The notes: a model not told the origin generated them from the letters alone. Shown: positions 25,552 to 34,900, counted from the first letter of the stretch. The stretch is DNA of 57,606 bases from an uncultured Christensenella sp. (GCA_910583995.1 CAJTYW010000011.1:1-57606); one strand, 5' to 3'. Numbers and translations are program-made.

Positions 25552-26178
25552 TCAAATATAATCAACAAAATCTTTTTTAATAAATTCTATTTTAATTTTA
25601 CCTGCACAAAAATCAATCATTTTGTTATCAAGTAACTGACTGTTTTCTTCCTGCACAGCGTATTCGATTGTAACAGTGCTGTCATAATCGGTTTTCAGCA
25701 CTCTTCCGCAATTATCCATAATCATTTGCGAAATTTTTGGTGCTTGAGAATAAGCAACTTCCGCCCTTTTTATTAAGCTGAATACAAAAGTTCTCAAATC
25801 CGCTTTTTCAAGTGCAAGGCTTACGCTATCCGTATACGCACTTATTAACCCGTTAGCACCAAGTTTAACACCACCAAAATACCTTGTCACCACACAAAGC
25901 GTCAAATATACTTCGCGTTTTTTTATAACTTCAAGCATAGGTATACCAGCTGTGCCTTGTGGCTCACCATCATCACTAAACCTTTGCTCTGTCGCAATTA
26001 TATTTGATATATACGCATAGCAATTATGTGTTGCATCAGAATATTTTTTGCGAATCTTTAAAAGTTCTCGCTCTGCTTGTTCGCTATTTTCAATAGGTAT
26101 AAGATTGGTAATAAACTTAGATTTTTTAATGGTTATTTCGCACTCAAGCGGTGTGACTACCTGTTTATAACTTTTCAT
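25552..26178 (-). CDS. YigZ/IMPACT-family protein
   Basis: 208 residues. The IMPACT N-terminal domain is clear: KKSKFITNLIPIEN, KYSDATHNCYAYI, QRFSDDGEPQGTAGIPMLEVI and VTRYFGGVKLGANGLISAYTDS, followed by the small ferredoxin-like C-terminal domain. Members are proposed to act on ribosomes or RNA (the eukaryotic IMPACT relative acts in the GCN2 pathway), but the bacterial role is not settled. The ATG overlaps the tyrS stop by 4 bp, so the two are translationally coupled. Confidence 0.93.
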   Translation of the reverse strand: MKSYKQVVTPLECEITIKKSKFITNLIPIENSEQAERELLKIRKKYSDATHNCYAYISNIIATEQRFSDDGEPQGTAGIPMLEVIKKREVYLTLCVVTRYFGGVKLGANGLISAYTDSVSLALEKADLRTFVFSLIKRAEVAYSQAPKISQMIMDNCGRVLKTDYDSTVTIEYAVQEENSQLLDNKMIDFCAGKIKIEFIKKDFVDYI

Positions 26179-27392
26179 TTCAATGTTACTTTGATATGCA
26201 CTTTTTTACCTTTGTGAAGTACAATACCATTTTTTAAGTCTTCATCTGAAATTGAAGCCATAATATCAGTGATTTTTGTGTCGCCTATTTTAATTCCGCC
26301 ACCTTCGATAAGGCGTTTTGCTTCCCCTTTTGATTTAGCAACATTAATTGCAACCATAATATCAACAACTTGATTAATGCCTTTTTCAATCTCTGTTTGT
26401 GGCATATTTTCGCTGTCACCAGTAACAAAAGCTGCACGGCTTGCGTTTTGGCTTTCTATAGCATCTTGCTCAGAGTGTACAATTTTAGTAACTTCAAAGG
26501 CAAGTCTTTCTTTTGCTTTGTTTATTCTTTCGTCTTTATATTGGCAAAGCTCTGCTATTTCGTCAAGCTCTACAAATGTTAACAACTTTAAGCAATTTTC
26601 AACATCTGCATCATTGATATTACGCCAATATTGATAAAATTCATAAGGAGAAGTTTTCTCTCTATCCAACCACAACGCGCCTTTTTGAGTTTTACCCATT
26701 TTTATGCCTTCAGAAGTTGTCAAAAGTTGGAAAGTCATTGCAAACGCAGGTTTTTTCTCTTTTCTTCTAATCAAATCTGCACCTGCCAAAATGTTACTCC
26801 ATTGGTCGTCACCACCACACTCTAAAGCAACACCATAGTTTTGGAATAAATACAAAAAGTCATAAGATTGCATTAACATATAGTTAAATTCCAAAAATGA
26901 TAAGCCTTTTTCCATTCTCTTTTTAAAGCACTCTGCAGTAAGCATTCTGTTTACTGAAAAATGAACACCTACTTCCCTTAAAAAGTCAATGTAATTAAGG
27001 TTATCAAGCCAATCTGCATTGTTTACCATTACAACGCCGTTTTCGCCTTCAAATGACAAAAATTTGCTCATTTGCTCTTTAAATCTTTCGCAGTTATGAT
27101 TAATCACATCATTTGTCATCATTTGACGCATATCAGTTCTGCCACTTGGGTCACCGACTTTACCTGTTCCGCCGCCTACCAAAGCAAAAGGTTTATGTCC
27201 TGCCTTTTGCATATGAGCCATAGCCATAAGCGCCAAAAAGTGTCCTACGTGAAGGCTATCTGCTGTAGGGTCAAAACCTATATAAAAAGATACGCTTTGC
27301 TCGCCTAGCATTTTGTACAAGTCTTCTTCAAAAACAACTTGCTTGATAAAACCACGCTCTCTAAGGGTATCCATTACATTTTTCTTTTCCAT
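26175..27392 (-). CDS. tyrS: Tyrosyl-tRNA synthetase
   Basis: 405 residues, class I synthetase. The HIGH motif is HVGHFLAL in FDPTADSLHVGHF, the KMSKS loop is KMGKT (normal in TyrRS), and FNYMLMQSYDFLYLF and CGGDDQWSNI line the tyrosine pocket. The C-terminal 65 residues are an S4 RNA-binding domain (AKSKGEAKRLIEGGGIKI). It charges tRNA-Tyr. It lies 31 bp after the aminotransferase gene, so both should be controlled by the Tyr-rich leader attenuator upstream. No T-box is seen. Confidence 0.98.
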   Translation of the reverse strand: MEKKNVMDTLRERGFIKQVVFEEDLYKMLGEQSVSFYIGFDPTADSLHVGHFLALMAMAHMQKAGHKPFALVGGGTGKVGDPSGRTDMRQMMTNDVINHNCERFKEQMSKFLSFEGENGVVMVNNADWLDNLNYIDFLREVGVHFSVNRMLTAECFKKRMEKGLSFLEFNYMLMQSYDFLYLFQNYGVALECGGDDQWSNILAGADLIRRKEKKPAFAMTFQLLTTSEGIKMGKTQKGALWLDREKTSPYEFYQYWRNINDADVENCLKLLTFVELDEIAELCQYKDERINKAKERLAFEVTKIVHSEQDAIESQNASRAAFVTGDSENMPQTEIEKGINQVVDIMVAINVAKSKGEAKRLIEGGGIKIGDTKITDIMASISDEDLKNGIVLHKGKKVHIKVTLK

Positions 27393-27423
27393 AATTACTC
27401 CTATTCTATATTAGTATTTTCGA

Positions 27424-28632
27424 TTATTTGTTTTTATTTTGTAATATTTCGTTAAAGAATTTACCCATTTTGCAAATTCCGTCTTCAATTTGCTCCAAAC
27501 TTGCATTTGAATAGTTAAGTCTTAAAGTATTAAACTTATTTTCGTCAGCAAAAAAGCTATGACCTGAAACATAAGCAACTTTATACTTTTTAACAAGCTC
27601 TGGGAAGATTTCTAAAGTATTAATTCCTAAACTTTCGTCAAACTCACCAAAGATAAACAATCCGCCGTCAGGATTTGTATATTTAAATTCCTTTGGCATA
27701 TATTTTTTAATTGCATTTAGCATAGCAGTTTTTTTCTCAAGATAAACAACTTTCAAATTTTCCAATCTTTCGTCCATTGAATAATTTCTTAAAAAATAAT
27801 CAATTATTGCTTGAGATAAAAGTGATGTATGAACATCTGTAGCTTGTTTACCTATTGTCATTTTTCTAATTACTTCTTTTTCACCGATTGCTACACCTGT
27901 ACGCAATCCTGGAGCTAAAGTTTTGCTGAATGAAGTAATATAAATCACATTACCGCATTTGTCAAATGACTTAATGCTTGGTACTCTTTCTCCACTAAAC
28001 CTTAACTCTGAATATGGGTCGTCTTCAAGCACCATAACATTATATTTAGCGGTAAGTTCTGCTATCGTTTTTCTGTTCTCTACACTATAAGTTCTGCCTG
28101 TAGGATTTGAAAATGTAGGAACGATATACAAAACTTTAGGATTGTACTTTATTATTTTTTTCTCTAAATCTTCAATATCAAGTCCGTTTTCACCTGATTT
28201 TACACCTACAGGTACACCTTCATAAGTCTTTAAAATATGCAAACTTGCAAGATATGTTGGGTCTTCAACCAAAACGACATCGCCTTTGTTTACAAAAGAT
28301 TTAAATGTCAAATCAATACCTTGTTGTCCGCCACTTATTATCAAAGTGTTATCAATATCTATATTTTCAATTCCGTATCTTTTAACATAATCAATTGCTG
28401 AATATCTTAGTGGTCTGTAACCTTCTGTCTCGCCATATTGCAAAATATCTTGAGCTTTATCACTTGCCATTAATTTTGCAGTAATTTCAGCAATCAAATC
28501 AACTGGCAAAGTTGATTTTGTAGGAAAACCGCCTGCAAATGATATAACTTCAGGGTCTTGCAACAATTTAAAAATTTCTCTTATCGCATTACCACCCAAA
28601 TTTTTAACTCTGTCACTGTAAATGTATTCCAT
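27424..28632 (-). CDS. PLP-dependent aminotransferase (aromatic/2-aminoadipate type)
   Basis: 402 residues, fold-type I. EVISFAGGFPTKSTLP, QGIDLTFKSFVNKGD, YIVPTFSNPTGRTYS, LEDDPYSELRFSG and the PLP lysine in TSFSKTLAPGLRTG match the AroAT/LysN subgroup of class I aminotransferases. The DNA-binding domain of MocR regulators is absent, so it is a plain enzyme. A GAGGTG ribosome site precedes the ATG. It is the first gene after a Tyr-rich leader-peptide attenuator and precedes tyrS, so an aromatic amino acid aminotransferase role is favoured (inference). Confidence 0.9.
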   Translation of the reverse strand: MEYIYSDRVKNLGGNAIREIFKLLQDPEVISFAGGFPTKSTLPVDLIAEITAKLMASDKAQDILQYGETEGYRPLRYSAIDYVKRYGIENIDIDNTLIISGGQQGIDLTFKSFVNKGDVVLVEDPTYLASLHILKTYEGVPVGVKSGENGLDIEDLEKKIIKYNPKVLYIVPTFSNPTGRTYSVENRKTIAELTAKYNVMVLEDDPYSELRFSGERVPSIKSFDKCGNVIYITSFSKTLAPGLRTGVAIGEKEVIRKMTIGKQATDVHTSLLSQAIIDYFLRNYSMDERLENLKVVYLEKKTAMLNAIKKYMPKEFKYTNPDGGLFIFGEFDESLGINTLEIFPELVKKYKVAYVSGHSFFADENKFNTLRLNYSNASLEQIEDGICKMGKFFNEILQNKNK

Positions 28633-28793
28633 AACTACACCTCACATTATTTAATTATTATAACACTAAATATTATATATTTCAAGAAAAATAATAAAAT
28701 TTTTACAATTTATTGCACTGCAACTACAATCGTTATACCTTTTTATATTTTAAATTCAAAAATCTTTAATTATTATTGAAAATTTAATAAAAA

Positions 28794-28818
28794 AGCGACC
28801 AATTGAGTGTTGGTCGCT
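28794..28818 (-). terminator. Attenuator terminator of the Tyr leader
   Basis: Minus strand stem AGCGACCAA / TTGGTCGCT with a 7-base loop, then six T (28794-28789). Its 5' arm (28818-28812) can instead pair with GGTCGCT inside the end of the leader reading frame (28859-28853), giving an antiterminator. Confidence 0.85.
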
Positions 28819-28848
28819 AAAATGTTTTTATGCAAATTTTTTAAAATG

Positions 28849-28923
28849 CTAAAGCGACCTTGATAACTCGTTACCAACGTAAATGTAAAAATAAATGTTG
28901 TAAATACACATATTATTTAACAT
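28849..28923 (-). CDS. Tyr-rich leader peptide (24 residues)
   Basis: A short reading frame from ATG 28923 to TAG 28849 with an AAAGGAG ribosome site 8 bases upstream and a perfect promoter. The middle reads CIYNIYFYIYV, with four Tyr and one Phe codons in eight residues. The last codons overlap segment 2 (GGTCGCT) of a classic four-segment attenuator, and segment 1 (AGCGAC, 28930-28925) lies just before the ATG. A ribosome stalled on Tyr codons would leave segment 2 free to pair with segment 3, preventing the terminator. The downstream genes, an aminotransferase and tyrS, fit Tyr-sensing. Confidence 0.85.
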   Translation of the reverse strand: MLNNMCIYNIYFYIYVGNELSRSL

Positions 28924-28947
28924 AGTCGCTCTCCTTTGATTTTTGTC

Positions 28948-28976
28948 ATTATACACCACTAAATACAGAATGTCAA
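28948..28976 (-). promoter_or_regulatory. Promoter of the leader-aminotransferase-tyrS operon
   Basis: Minus strand TTGACA (28976-28971), 17-bp spacer, TATAAT (28953-28948): full consensus with ideal spacing. Transcription should begin about 18 nt before the leader ATG. Confidence 0.92.
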
Positions 28977-29090
28977 GACTTATTTGTAATTTTTTTAAAT
29001 TTTATTAATCATAATCTAATAACATTTATTGTATAAAATAATTATAGTCAATCATATTAAATTATTATGTCACAGCACAATGATTTAACA

Positions 29091-29119
29091 AAAAATCAAC
29101 CGAAAATCGGTTGATTTTT
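29091..29119 (-). terminator. Terminator of the metallophosphoesterase operon
   Basis: 13-bp stem AAAAATCAACCGA / TCGGTTGATTTTT with a 3-base loop, about 25 bp after the stop codon. Confidence 0.8.
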
Positions 29120-29142
29120 TAATTATTCATTAAATTTGCTAT

Positions 29143-30795
29143 TTATATCGCAGCAACAAAACAAGCACTTGGTATGTATTTATTTTCAGTAAAGTCTCTG
29201 CCGTAAACTAAAATTTTATCTTTAAACACTTTGACATAATATCCTTGTGAACCTGTTAAATATTCACCTGCAGGAAGATAAAAACTTGTCCATAAATAAC
29301 CGACAGATGCAGTATTGAATATGTTAGGCATATTTTTTCCGTTACTATACATACTGCCACGAGTATTCATATCCCAATGACTATGCCCGTTAAACATTAC
29401 AATTTGTTTATATTTTTCTACTATAGCTTTAAACTGACTATCCTGCATTATGCCGTCCCAACCTTGTCCTGGGAAACTACCTGCTATTGTATTATACAAA
29501 GATTGGTGCAAGTAAACAAACACAGGTTTATTTGGCTCAGCACTTGTAAATTCTTGCATTTTGCTATCAAACCAAGCAAGTTGTACATCTGACAAATCGG
29601 CATCTACTCCGCTTTTTTTGCTTTCTGTGCCAAGGAATATATGGTGATAACCACCTATATTTTTCTCATAGTACACACTATTTACACCTGCAAAATCATA
29701 AAAATTTTGCACCAAAGTATTAAAACTTTCACCGCCGTATAAATCGTGATTTCCTAATGAGTAATATACATCAGGCAAATTTTCAAATGACTTAAATAAA
29801 CTATCTGCAAGCTCCCACTCATATCTTCTGCCGGAATTTGCAATATCTCCTGCCACAAAAATTCCTGAGCTATTAGGAGATATATTTAAAATGTCATCGC
29901 ACATTGCAAGAAGATGTGCCTTATGTACTTCCTTTGTGTCAGGTGTCATACAATGTGTATCGTCTACTGCAATATGTATATCACTTACAACTTGAAACTC
30001 GCAAATTGCTTCAGTGTCTTGACTAAACTGACAATTTTCAGGCAAAACGACTTCATAATATTCGTCACTAATACCTATGCTGTTTTTTGAGTATAACCAT
30101 AGTTTAGTTGCATTATTTGGAATTATAGTATTACTATACATTTCAAAAGTGAAATCGTTATTTAATGCAAAGAATGGTGCTAAAGCAGTATAATCATCAA
30201 GCTTTCCATTTCCATTTGCCCAATACATAACAATTTCTTCCGCATAGCTTTTTTTATCCAAAGTTATCTTTAAATCGCCGTCCGCTAAGCCATTTTGCAA
30301 ATTATCTAATGTATAAGTTACTTTAGATGGTGCTATTGGTTTTTGTATTTTTTCTACAAGAATTTCTATATTTTTACTAAATTCAACTTCTTTACCGCCA
30401 TCTTTAAACAATACAAACTTGTATTTGCCGTTTGGTAAATATTTTAACGCTTGACGGCTTTGGTTTAATTTTGAAGATTTTTTAAAAGCGTAAGTATTTC
30501 CGCTTACAAATCCATCTCTTCCGATAGTGTACTCTCTTATAGCATCTGTATTACTTATATCATCATTAGCTCTATATATTCCTACAGTTTGATTATCTTT
30601 ACCATAAGCAGTAACATATATTTCTTCACCATTAAAATATTGTGTTTTATTTGTAAAAAGTCTTTCTTCTACTGGTAAAGTTCCGTCTCCAGCATTAACA
30701 TCATCGCCGTCTTTTTTACAAGCAGTGAAAAATAAAACCGTAACTAATAAAAGTGAAAATAAAATTAATAGGGAAATTATCCTTTCTTTTTTCAT
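29143..30795 (-). CDS. Calcineurin-like metallophosphoesterase lipoprotein
   Basis: 550 residues. Lipoprotein signal with lipobox FTAC and lipid Cys near 26. Residues about 30-270 form two beta-sandwich-like segments related to the C-terminal modules of the upstream protein (LFTNKTQYFNGEEIYVTAYG; compare ILTDKTEYLVGEDVFVTAYA there). The rest is a metallophosphoesterase: VSDIHIAVDD, VAGDIAN, SLGNHDLYGG, YLHQSL, FNGHSHWD, with all metal ligands present. It is an extracellular phosphatase or phosphodiesterase of unknown substrate. Only 11 bp separate it from the upstream gene, so it should also be switched by invertible promoter C. Confidence 0.92.
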   Translation of the reverse strand: MKKERIISLLILFSLLLVTVLFFTACKKDGDDVNAGDGTLPVEERLFTNKTQYFNGEEIYVTAYGKDNQTVGIYRANDDISNTDAIREYTIGRDGFVSGNTYAFKKSSKLNQSRQALKYLPNGKYKFVLFKDGGKEVEFSKNIEILVEKIQKPIAPSKVTYTLDNLQNGLADGDLKITLDKKSYAEEIVMYWANGNGKLDDYTALAPFFALNNDFTFEMYSNTIIPNNATKLWLYSKNSIGISDEYYEVVLPENCQFSQDTEAICEFQVVSDIHIAVDDTHCMTPDTKEVHKAHLLAMCDDILNISPNSSGIFVAGDIANSGRRYEWELADSLFKSFENLPDVYYSLGNHDLYGGESFNTLVQNFYDFAGVNSVYYEKNIGGYHHIFLGTESKKSGVDADLSDVQLAWFDSKMQEFTSAEPNKPVFVYLHQSLYNTIAGSFPGQGWDGIMQDSQFKAIVEKYKQIVMFNGHSHWDMNTRGSMYSNGKNMPNIFNTASVGYLWTSFYLPAGEYLTGSQGYYVKVFKDKILVYGRDFTENKYIPSACFVAAI

Positions 30796-30806
30796 ATCAC
30801 ACCTTA

Positions 30807-33800
30807 CTATTTAACAGAAATATTACTAAATTTTTGAGCTTTATCAGTAATAGTAATTTGTTTATTAATATTTTCATTTAAAGCTAATTGAGTATTATCA
30901 GGAATAACTTGCTCTGTTACACTTTCAGTATCATTGCTTTTAACTTCAAAATAAATTTCAGTTTCAACAGAGTACCCACTAGTATTGAAAAGAACTAATT
31001 TATATTTTGCAGCAGGCAAATCTTTATAATCAGCTCTTGGAGAATTGAATTCAGTATCCGTCTTCAAATTATATGCTGTGCCAGATATGTGCTTAGCATC
31101 TTTTACATAATACCAATAGATTGATGTAATAGTAGTATAATCATTTTCACCTTCTAGGTAAAGTCCTACCCACCAGCTTTGTTGCTGTGAACTTTCAGGA
31201 GCATAAGCAGTTACAAACACATCTTCGCCAACTAAATATTCAGTTTTATCCGTTAAAATTTTTGTTTCAACAATAGCTGAAATAGTCATAACTGCATATC
31301 TACGCTCTATTTCTAAATCATTATATTTAAAAATCGCAGTACATTGATAAACACCTGTTGCACTATTAGAATTATTTATATATTCAACCTTAACATCTTC
31401 AGGTAATTCGCCTATAATTTCTATTTTTTTGATTTGCCCATCATTTTCAAAAGTTTTATCTTCAAACTTAACACCGCTTAAATCTATAGTATTTGTTGTT
31501 TCATTTTCAGGCAAAACAGTTATTGCTATATCATAAAAACTACTATAACTACCATTAATGCCATCAAAATAATAAAGCACATACTCGCCTGCTGGCAAAG
31601 TTCTTATTGGATTAGTTAAAGAAGGATTAATGTATTCTTGCAAACATTTTGTTCTTGAATAGCTATCAGCATATTGATTTGGATAATAAAAATATATTGA
31701 GTATGAAGATTCCCCTTTATCAATTTCACCAGGAGTCACACCTTTTCTAAATAAACCAATCCAAGCATCTCTGTTGATATTCATATCTTTAATATTAGAG
31801 GTTACAAATATCTTTTCGCCATAATTATATACGCTTTTATTTGTAGACATATCGCCTATTGAAATAGTTGCTTTTCTTCTGCCTACAATTTCGCCGTCTT
31901 TCTTAAATGTTGCTAAAATATCTTTTTGTCCCTTTTGTGTCAAAACAGGCTCTTTATCATATTCTACACTAACACCTTCAGGAAGTTCCCCTATAATTTC
32001 AAGACGCTTTTCCGTTCCGTCAAACAAGAAATTTTTGTTATCAAATCTAATAGAAGATAAATCGATTTTATCTTCATATTCATATACTGTATCAGCTGTA
32101 ACAGGTGTTGCTTTACTCCAATCAAAATCACCATTAAACCAATTTGTCTCAAAAACGTCAAGCAAATCCATATATGATTTTATTCCGCCGTTTTCATAGG
32201 TTAAATGCTGTTCAGCACTATTTACATAAGACACATATTTTAAGAAATCTTTTGCAACAAACTCTGAATATTGAGTATCTATATATTTAAAAAGATTATA
32301 AGAAGGCTTTTTAAATCCATTGACATCGACCAACCCAAATCTTCCTACACCACCTGCTTCACCAACATTATCTACTAGTCTATAATAAGAGAATGCTTTT
32401 ATAAAATCAAGTTGTGAAATTTTATACCATATAGATGCTATATGACCAGCTTGATTGTTTCGTTCTTCTTCACTATCTAGAGTAGAAGATACTCCAGATT
32501 CAGTTAACCATACTCCACGAGCATTACCATTAATCTTCATATCTTCTCTATTTAAATATTCACCAAGCAATTCAATGTTAGAAAAAGTCAATCTAGAAGT
32601 AGTTTCTATATTATTTGTCATACCAACTTTTCTACCGTGAATAGTATCCATCAAATAAGCTGCTGAGTTCGCAAGTCCATAAGCATAACAATGTGGAGCA
32701 AGCCCCCAGTCATAATCACCTTCAAGCTTAGTTTTTTTGTTTAACCAATCAACAAGATTTTTAGGTGCATAGTAGTCCTTTCCTTCCAATCCTACTTGAG
32801 CCCAAGCTTGAGTAAGTGGCATATTTACTGAAACATTAGCATTGTATTTTTTAACTGCAAGATTAGAAAGTCTCATTAATCTTGAATACTCTTCCATATA
32901 AATATCAATATTTTCTTGTTTATCTGAAATCTTAAAATAATCTTGTGAATAGTCAATTTCATTACCTATTACATAGTTTGCAATATAACCGTGTTCAAAA
33001 CTTGTGTCAGAGTATCTTGATGCAAGAAACTCCATTAGTGCAATGTAATACTCAAAACCTGAAGAATTTGCAGTATTAATTGAAAGCAAAGCTGTACCTT
33101 GAGTAGAATATGGCAAATATGTCATATTTTGCGGAAAATTTTCAGGTTTAATATTTTCATTTTTTGCAAGAATTATGGCAGTTATATGTAATTTTTCATC
33201 ATACAAACTTTTTATTTGTTTATCAAAGCCGTCAACTCTAGCCTTGTTAAAATAGTAGGTTTTTCCGTTAGAAATAAAAGAATAAGCATCTTCTGGCACA
33301 GAAAGTTCAATTTTCGTACCATCTTCATACATTTCATTTGGATAAATTAGCTCTTCAAAATTTATATTAATAGTTGTATAAGAGCAATTTAAATCTTTTA
33401 AATAATTAATATCGTCATTAAATACGCCTTTTTTTGATTTTATATCAAAATCAGGTTTAACATCGTTTATTGCTTCAATTTCTGTAGCATAAATCGGTCC
33501 TTTGATTATAGTAGAATCTTGAATTGCATAAAACTTATCATAAATTCTATCATATTCATTTTCAAATCTTTCTATAGTTATAGTTTTAGACTCCCCAAGA
33601 TTATACTCCCCTATCTTTTTTGTAGAGTCACTGCTTAATATTTTGTTTGTTGATAAACCATTATAGCTATCTGTTTCAAAATATTCGTAAGCTTTAACTG
33701 CTAAAATATCAACTTTACCCTGCTTATCATTTTCTTTTGTGGTCAAATTGATATTAATTTTATCACTTGTTAAACAAACTTGCATATCAATAGCATTTTG

Positions 33801-33947
33801 TTCAACTTCAAAAATATCTGTACCTTGTCCGTCACTATCATCATTAGTGTCGTCAGGCTTATCTAAATGACACGCACAGAGTGTCAGTAGTAAACTGCAT
33901 ATCAATAATATGCAAACAGTAAAAATCAGCAACTTTGTCTTTCTCAT
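30807..33947 (-). CDS. Large lipoprotein with DUF5722-like glycoside-hydrolase-type barrel
   Basis: 1046 residues. Lipoprotein signal with lipobox LCAC. The middle (about 190-600) looks like a DUF5722/GH-A clan TIM barrel: FNKARVDGFDKQIKSLYDEKL, YIANYVIGNEIDYSQDY (candidate acid/base Glu after Asn), DWGLAPHCYAYG and GVWLTESGVSST (candidate nucleophile Glu). The C-terminal part contains repeated Ig-like modules (SIRFDNKNFLFDGTEKRLEIIGELPEGV and GVKFEDKTFENDGQIKKIEIIGELPEDV) and modules with NKSVYNYGEKIFVTS / DKTEYLVGEDVFVTAY. Inferred role: surface carbohydrate-active enzyme. It is the first gene of a two-gene operon behind invertible promoter C, which is ON. Confidence 0.75.
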   Translation of the reverse strand: MRKTKLLIFTVCILLICSLLLTLCACHLDKPDDTNDDSDGQGTDIFEVEQNAIDMQVCLTSDKININLTTKENDKQGKVDILAVKAYEYFETDSYNGLSTNKILSSDSTKKIGEYNLGESKTITIERFENEYDRIYDKFYAIQDSTIIKGPIYATEIEAINDVKPDFDIKSKKGVFNDDINYLKDLNCSYTTININFEELIYPNEMYEDGTKIELSVPEDAYSFISNGKTYYFNKARVDGFDKQIKSLYDEKLHITAIILAKNENIKPENFPQNMTYLPYSTQGTALLSINTANSSGFEYYIALMEFLASRYSDTSFEHGYIANYVIGNEIDYSQDYFKISDKQENIDIYMEEYSRLMRLSNLAVKKYNANVSVNMPLTQAWAQVGLEGKDYYAPKNLVDWLNKKTKLEGDYDWGLAPHCYAYGLANSAAYLMDTIHGRKVGMTNNIETTSRLTFSNIELLGEYLNREDMKINGNARGVWLTESGVSSTLDSEEERNNQAGHIASIWYKISQLDFIKAFSYYRLVDNVGEAGGVGRFGLVDVNGFKKPSYNLFKYIDTQYSEFVAKDFLKYVSYVNSAEQHLTYENGGIKSYMDLLDVFETNWFNGDFDWSKATPVTADTVYEYEDKIDLSSIRFDNKNFLFDGTEKRLEIIGELPEGVSVEYDKEPVLTQKGQKDILATFKKDGEIVGRRKATISIGDMSTNKSVYNYGEKIFVTSNIKDMNINRDAWIGLFRKGVTPGEIDKGESSYSIYFYYPNQYADSYSRTKCLQEYINPSLTNPIRTLPAGEYVLYYFDGINGSYSSFYDIAITVLPENETTNTIDLSGVKFEDKTFENDGQIKKIEIIGELPEDVKVEYINNSNSATGVYQCTAIFKYNDLEIERRYAVMTISAIVETKILTDKTEYLVGEDVFVTAYAPESSQQQSWWVGLYLEGENDYTTITSIYWYYVKDAKHISGTAYNLKTDTEFNSPRADYKDLPAAKYKLVLFNTSGYSVETEIYFEVKSNDTESVTEQVIPDNTQLALNENINKQITITDKAQKFSNISVK

Positions 33948-33988
33948 AAGTATCTCCGAAAATATTGATTTTTTCCTTTATATTTAAT

Positions 33989-34015
33989 GTACATAGAATA
34001 ATAATATCTGCGTAC
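33989..34015 (+). repeat. Recombination-type site C-left (27 bp)
   Basis: Outer half-site GTACATAGA, centre ATAATAATA, inner half-site TCTGCGTAC. Exact reverse complement of C-right, including the arm asymmetry. Confidence 0.88.
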
Positions 34016-34028
34016 ATATTTATAAATT

Positions 34029-34058
34029 ATTATAACATTATTTTTTAATTATTGTCAA
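34029..34058 (-). promoter_or_regulatory. Promoter inside cassette C
   Basis: Minus strand TTGACA (34058-34053), 18-bp spacer, TATAAT (34034-34029), 13 bp from the proximal site. Confidence 0.88.
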
Positions 34059-34137
34059 TTTAAATTATATGCTTTGTAAAGCTTATACCAAAATTTGACA
34101 AAAAGTTTAAATTTAATTATTGATTTTTTATGAATAG

Positions 34138-34164
34138 GTACGCAGATATTATTATTCTATGTAC
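34138..34164 (-). repeat. Recombination-type site C-right (27 bp)
   Basis: Inner half-site GTACGCAGA, centre TATTATTAT, outer half-site TCTATGTAC. Confidence 0.88.
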
Positions 34165-34663
34165 TTAATTTTACATTAAATTATAAATAAATAGCAAAAT
34201 AATATCGATTTTTGATGCAATTATTGTAGTTATTAACATTTTTTTACAATTTAAAACTTTACAATAAATTAATACTGAAAATTATTGTATGTTTAACATA
34301 AATGTATAAAAATATCCTATTAACTAAAATTTTAACTACTCTACTATTCAGCTTGTAGCAACTAAGTTCCTATAACAATTTAATATAATTGAGAAAAAAA
34401 ACAATGATGAGAAAGCAAAAAAAATTATAGTAAATTATTTAAAAACTATTATTTATTGTTGGAATAAATCACATTATTACAAAAATCGACAATACATCTA
34501 CATATATTTTATAGCGGATTTTCCGCTATGTCAAGCCTTTTTTAATAATTCTTTGGTAAAATTATTTATAAGGAATAATCAAATATATTAACTAAGGCGA
34601 AATCAAAATGTTTATTAAATTACAACTCTAAAAATTAATATATGATGAAAAATTCAATATGAT
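34165..34663. other. Outer flank of cassette C and upstream region of the XRE gene
   Basis: No gene seen. CGATTTTT at 34206 (42 bp outside the site) and CTTTACA at 34257-34263 (93 bp) repeat the landmarks of the other cassettes. The rest is AT-rich. Confidence 0.5.
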
Positions 34664-34681
34664 TTGGGGTATATTATAATT

Positions 34682-34885
34682 ATGGAAAACTCTGTTGGAA
34701 ATATCATTCGTGCTTTAAGAAAAAGCAAAAACTTATCGCAAAAAGAATTAGGTGAAAAACTTGGTTTCTCACCGCGTACTGTTTCCGATTGGGAAGCTGG
34801 CAATACCGAACCCGATATAAACACTATAAGAGCGTTAGTTAAATTTTTTGATATCACCTACGATGAATTTTTTGACGAAAATTAA
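34682..34885 (+). CDS. Small XRE-family DNA-binding regulator
   Basis: 67 residues from ATG 34682; the frame extends upstream only to a TTG at 34664. A single Cro/CI helix-turn-helix: IIRALRKSKNLSQKELGEKLGFSPRTVSDWEAGNTEPDINTIRALVKFF. No second domain. A TATAAT overlaps the start (34674-34679), so the mRNA may have almost no leader or the promoter is elsewhere. It lies next to promoter switch C but on the opposite strand; whether it regulates the switch is unknown. Confidence 0.88.
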   Translation: MENSVGNIIRALRKSKNLSQKELGEKLGFSPRTVSDWEAGNTEPDINTIRALVKFFDITYDEFFDEN

Positions 34886-34900
34886 ATAAATGACTTTTAA

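Larger units (their letters stand above)
33989..34164. promoter_or_regulatory. Invertible promoter cassette C (ON orientation)
   Basis: A 176-bp segment between two 27-bp sites that are exact reverse complements. The promoter inside points left to the lipoprotein gene starting at 33947, giving a leader of about 75 nt. The layout is the same as cassettes A, B and D. A flip would switch off both lipoprotein genes of the operon. Confidence 0.88.

Noticed and set aside
28795..28976. T-box riboswitch upstream of the aminotransferase-tyrS operon
   Set aside because: No T-box sequence or stem I pattern is seen; the leader is too short and is explained by peptide attenuation.
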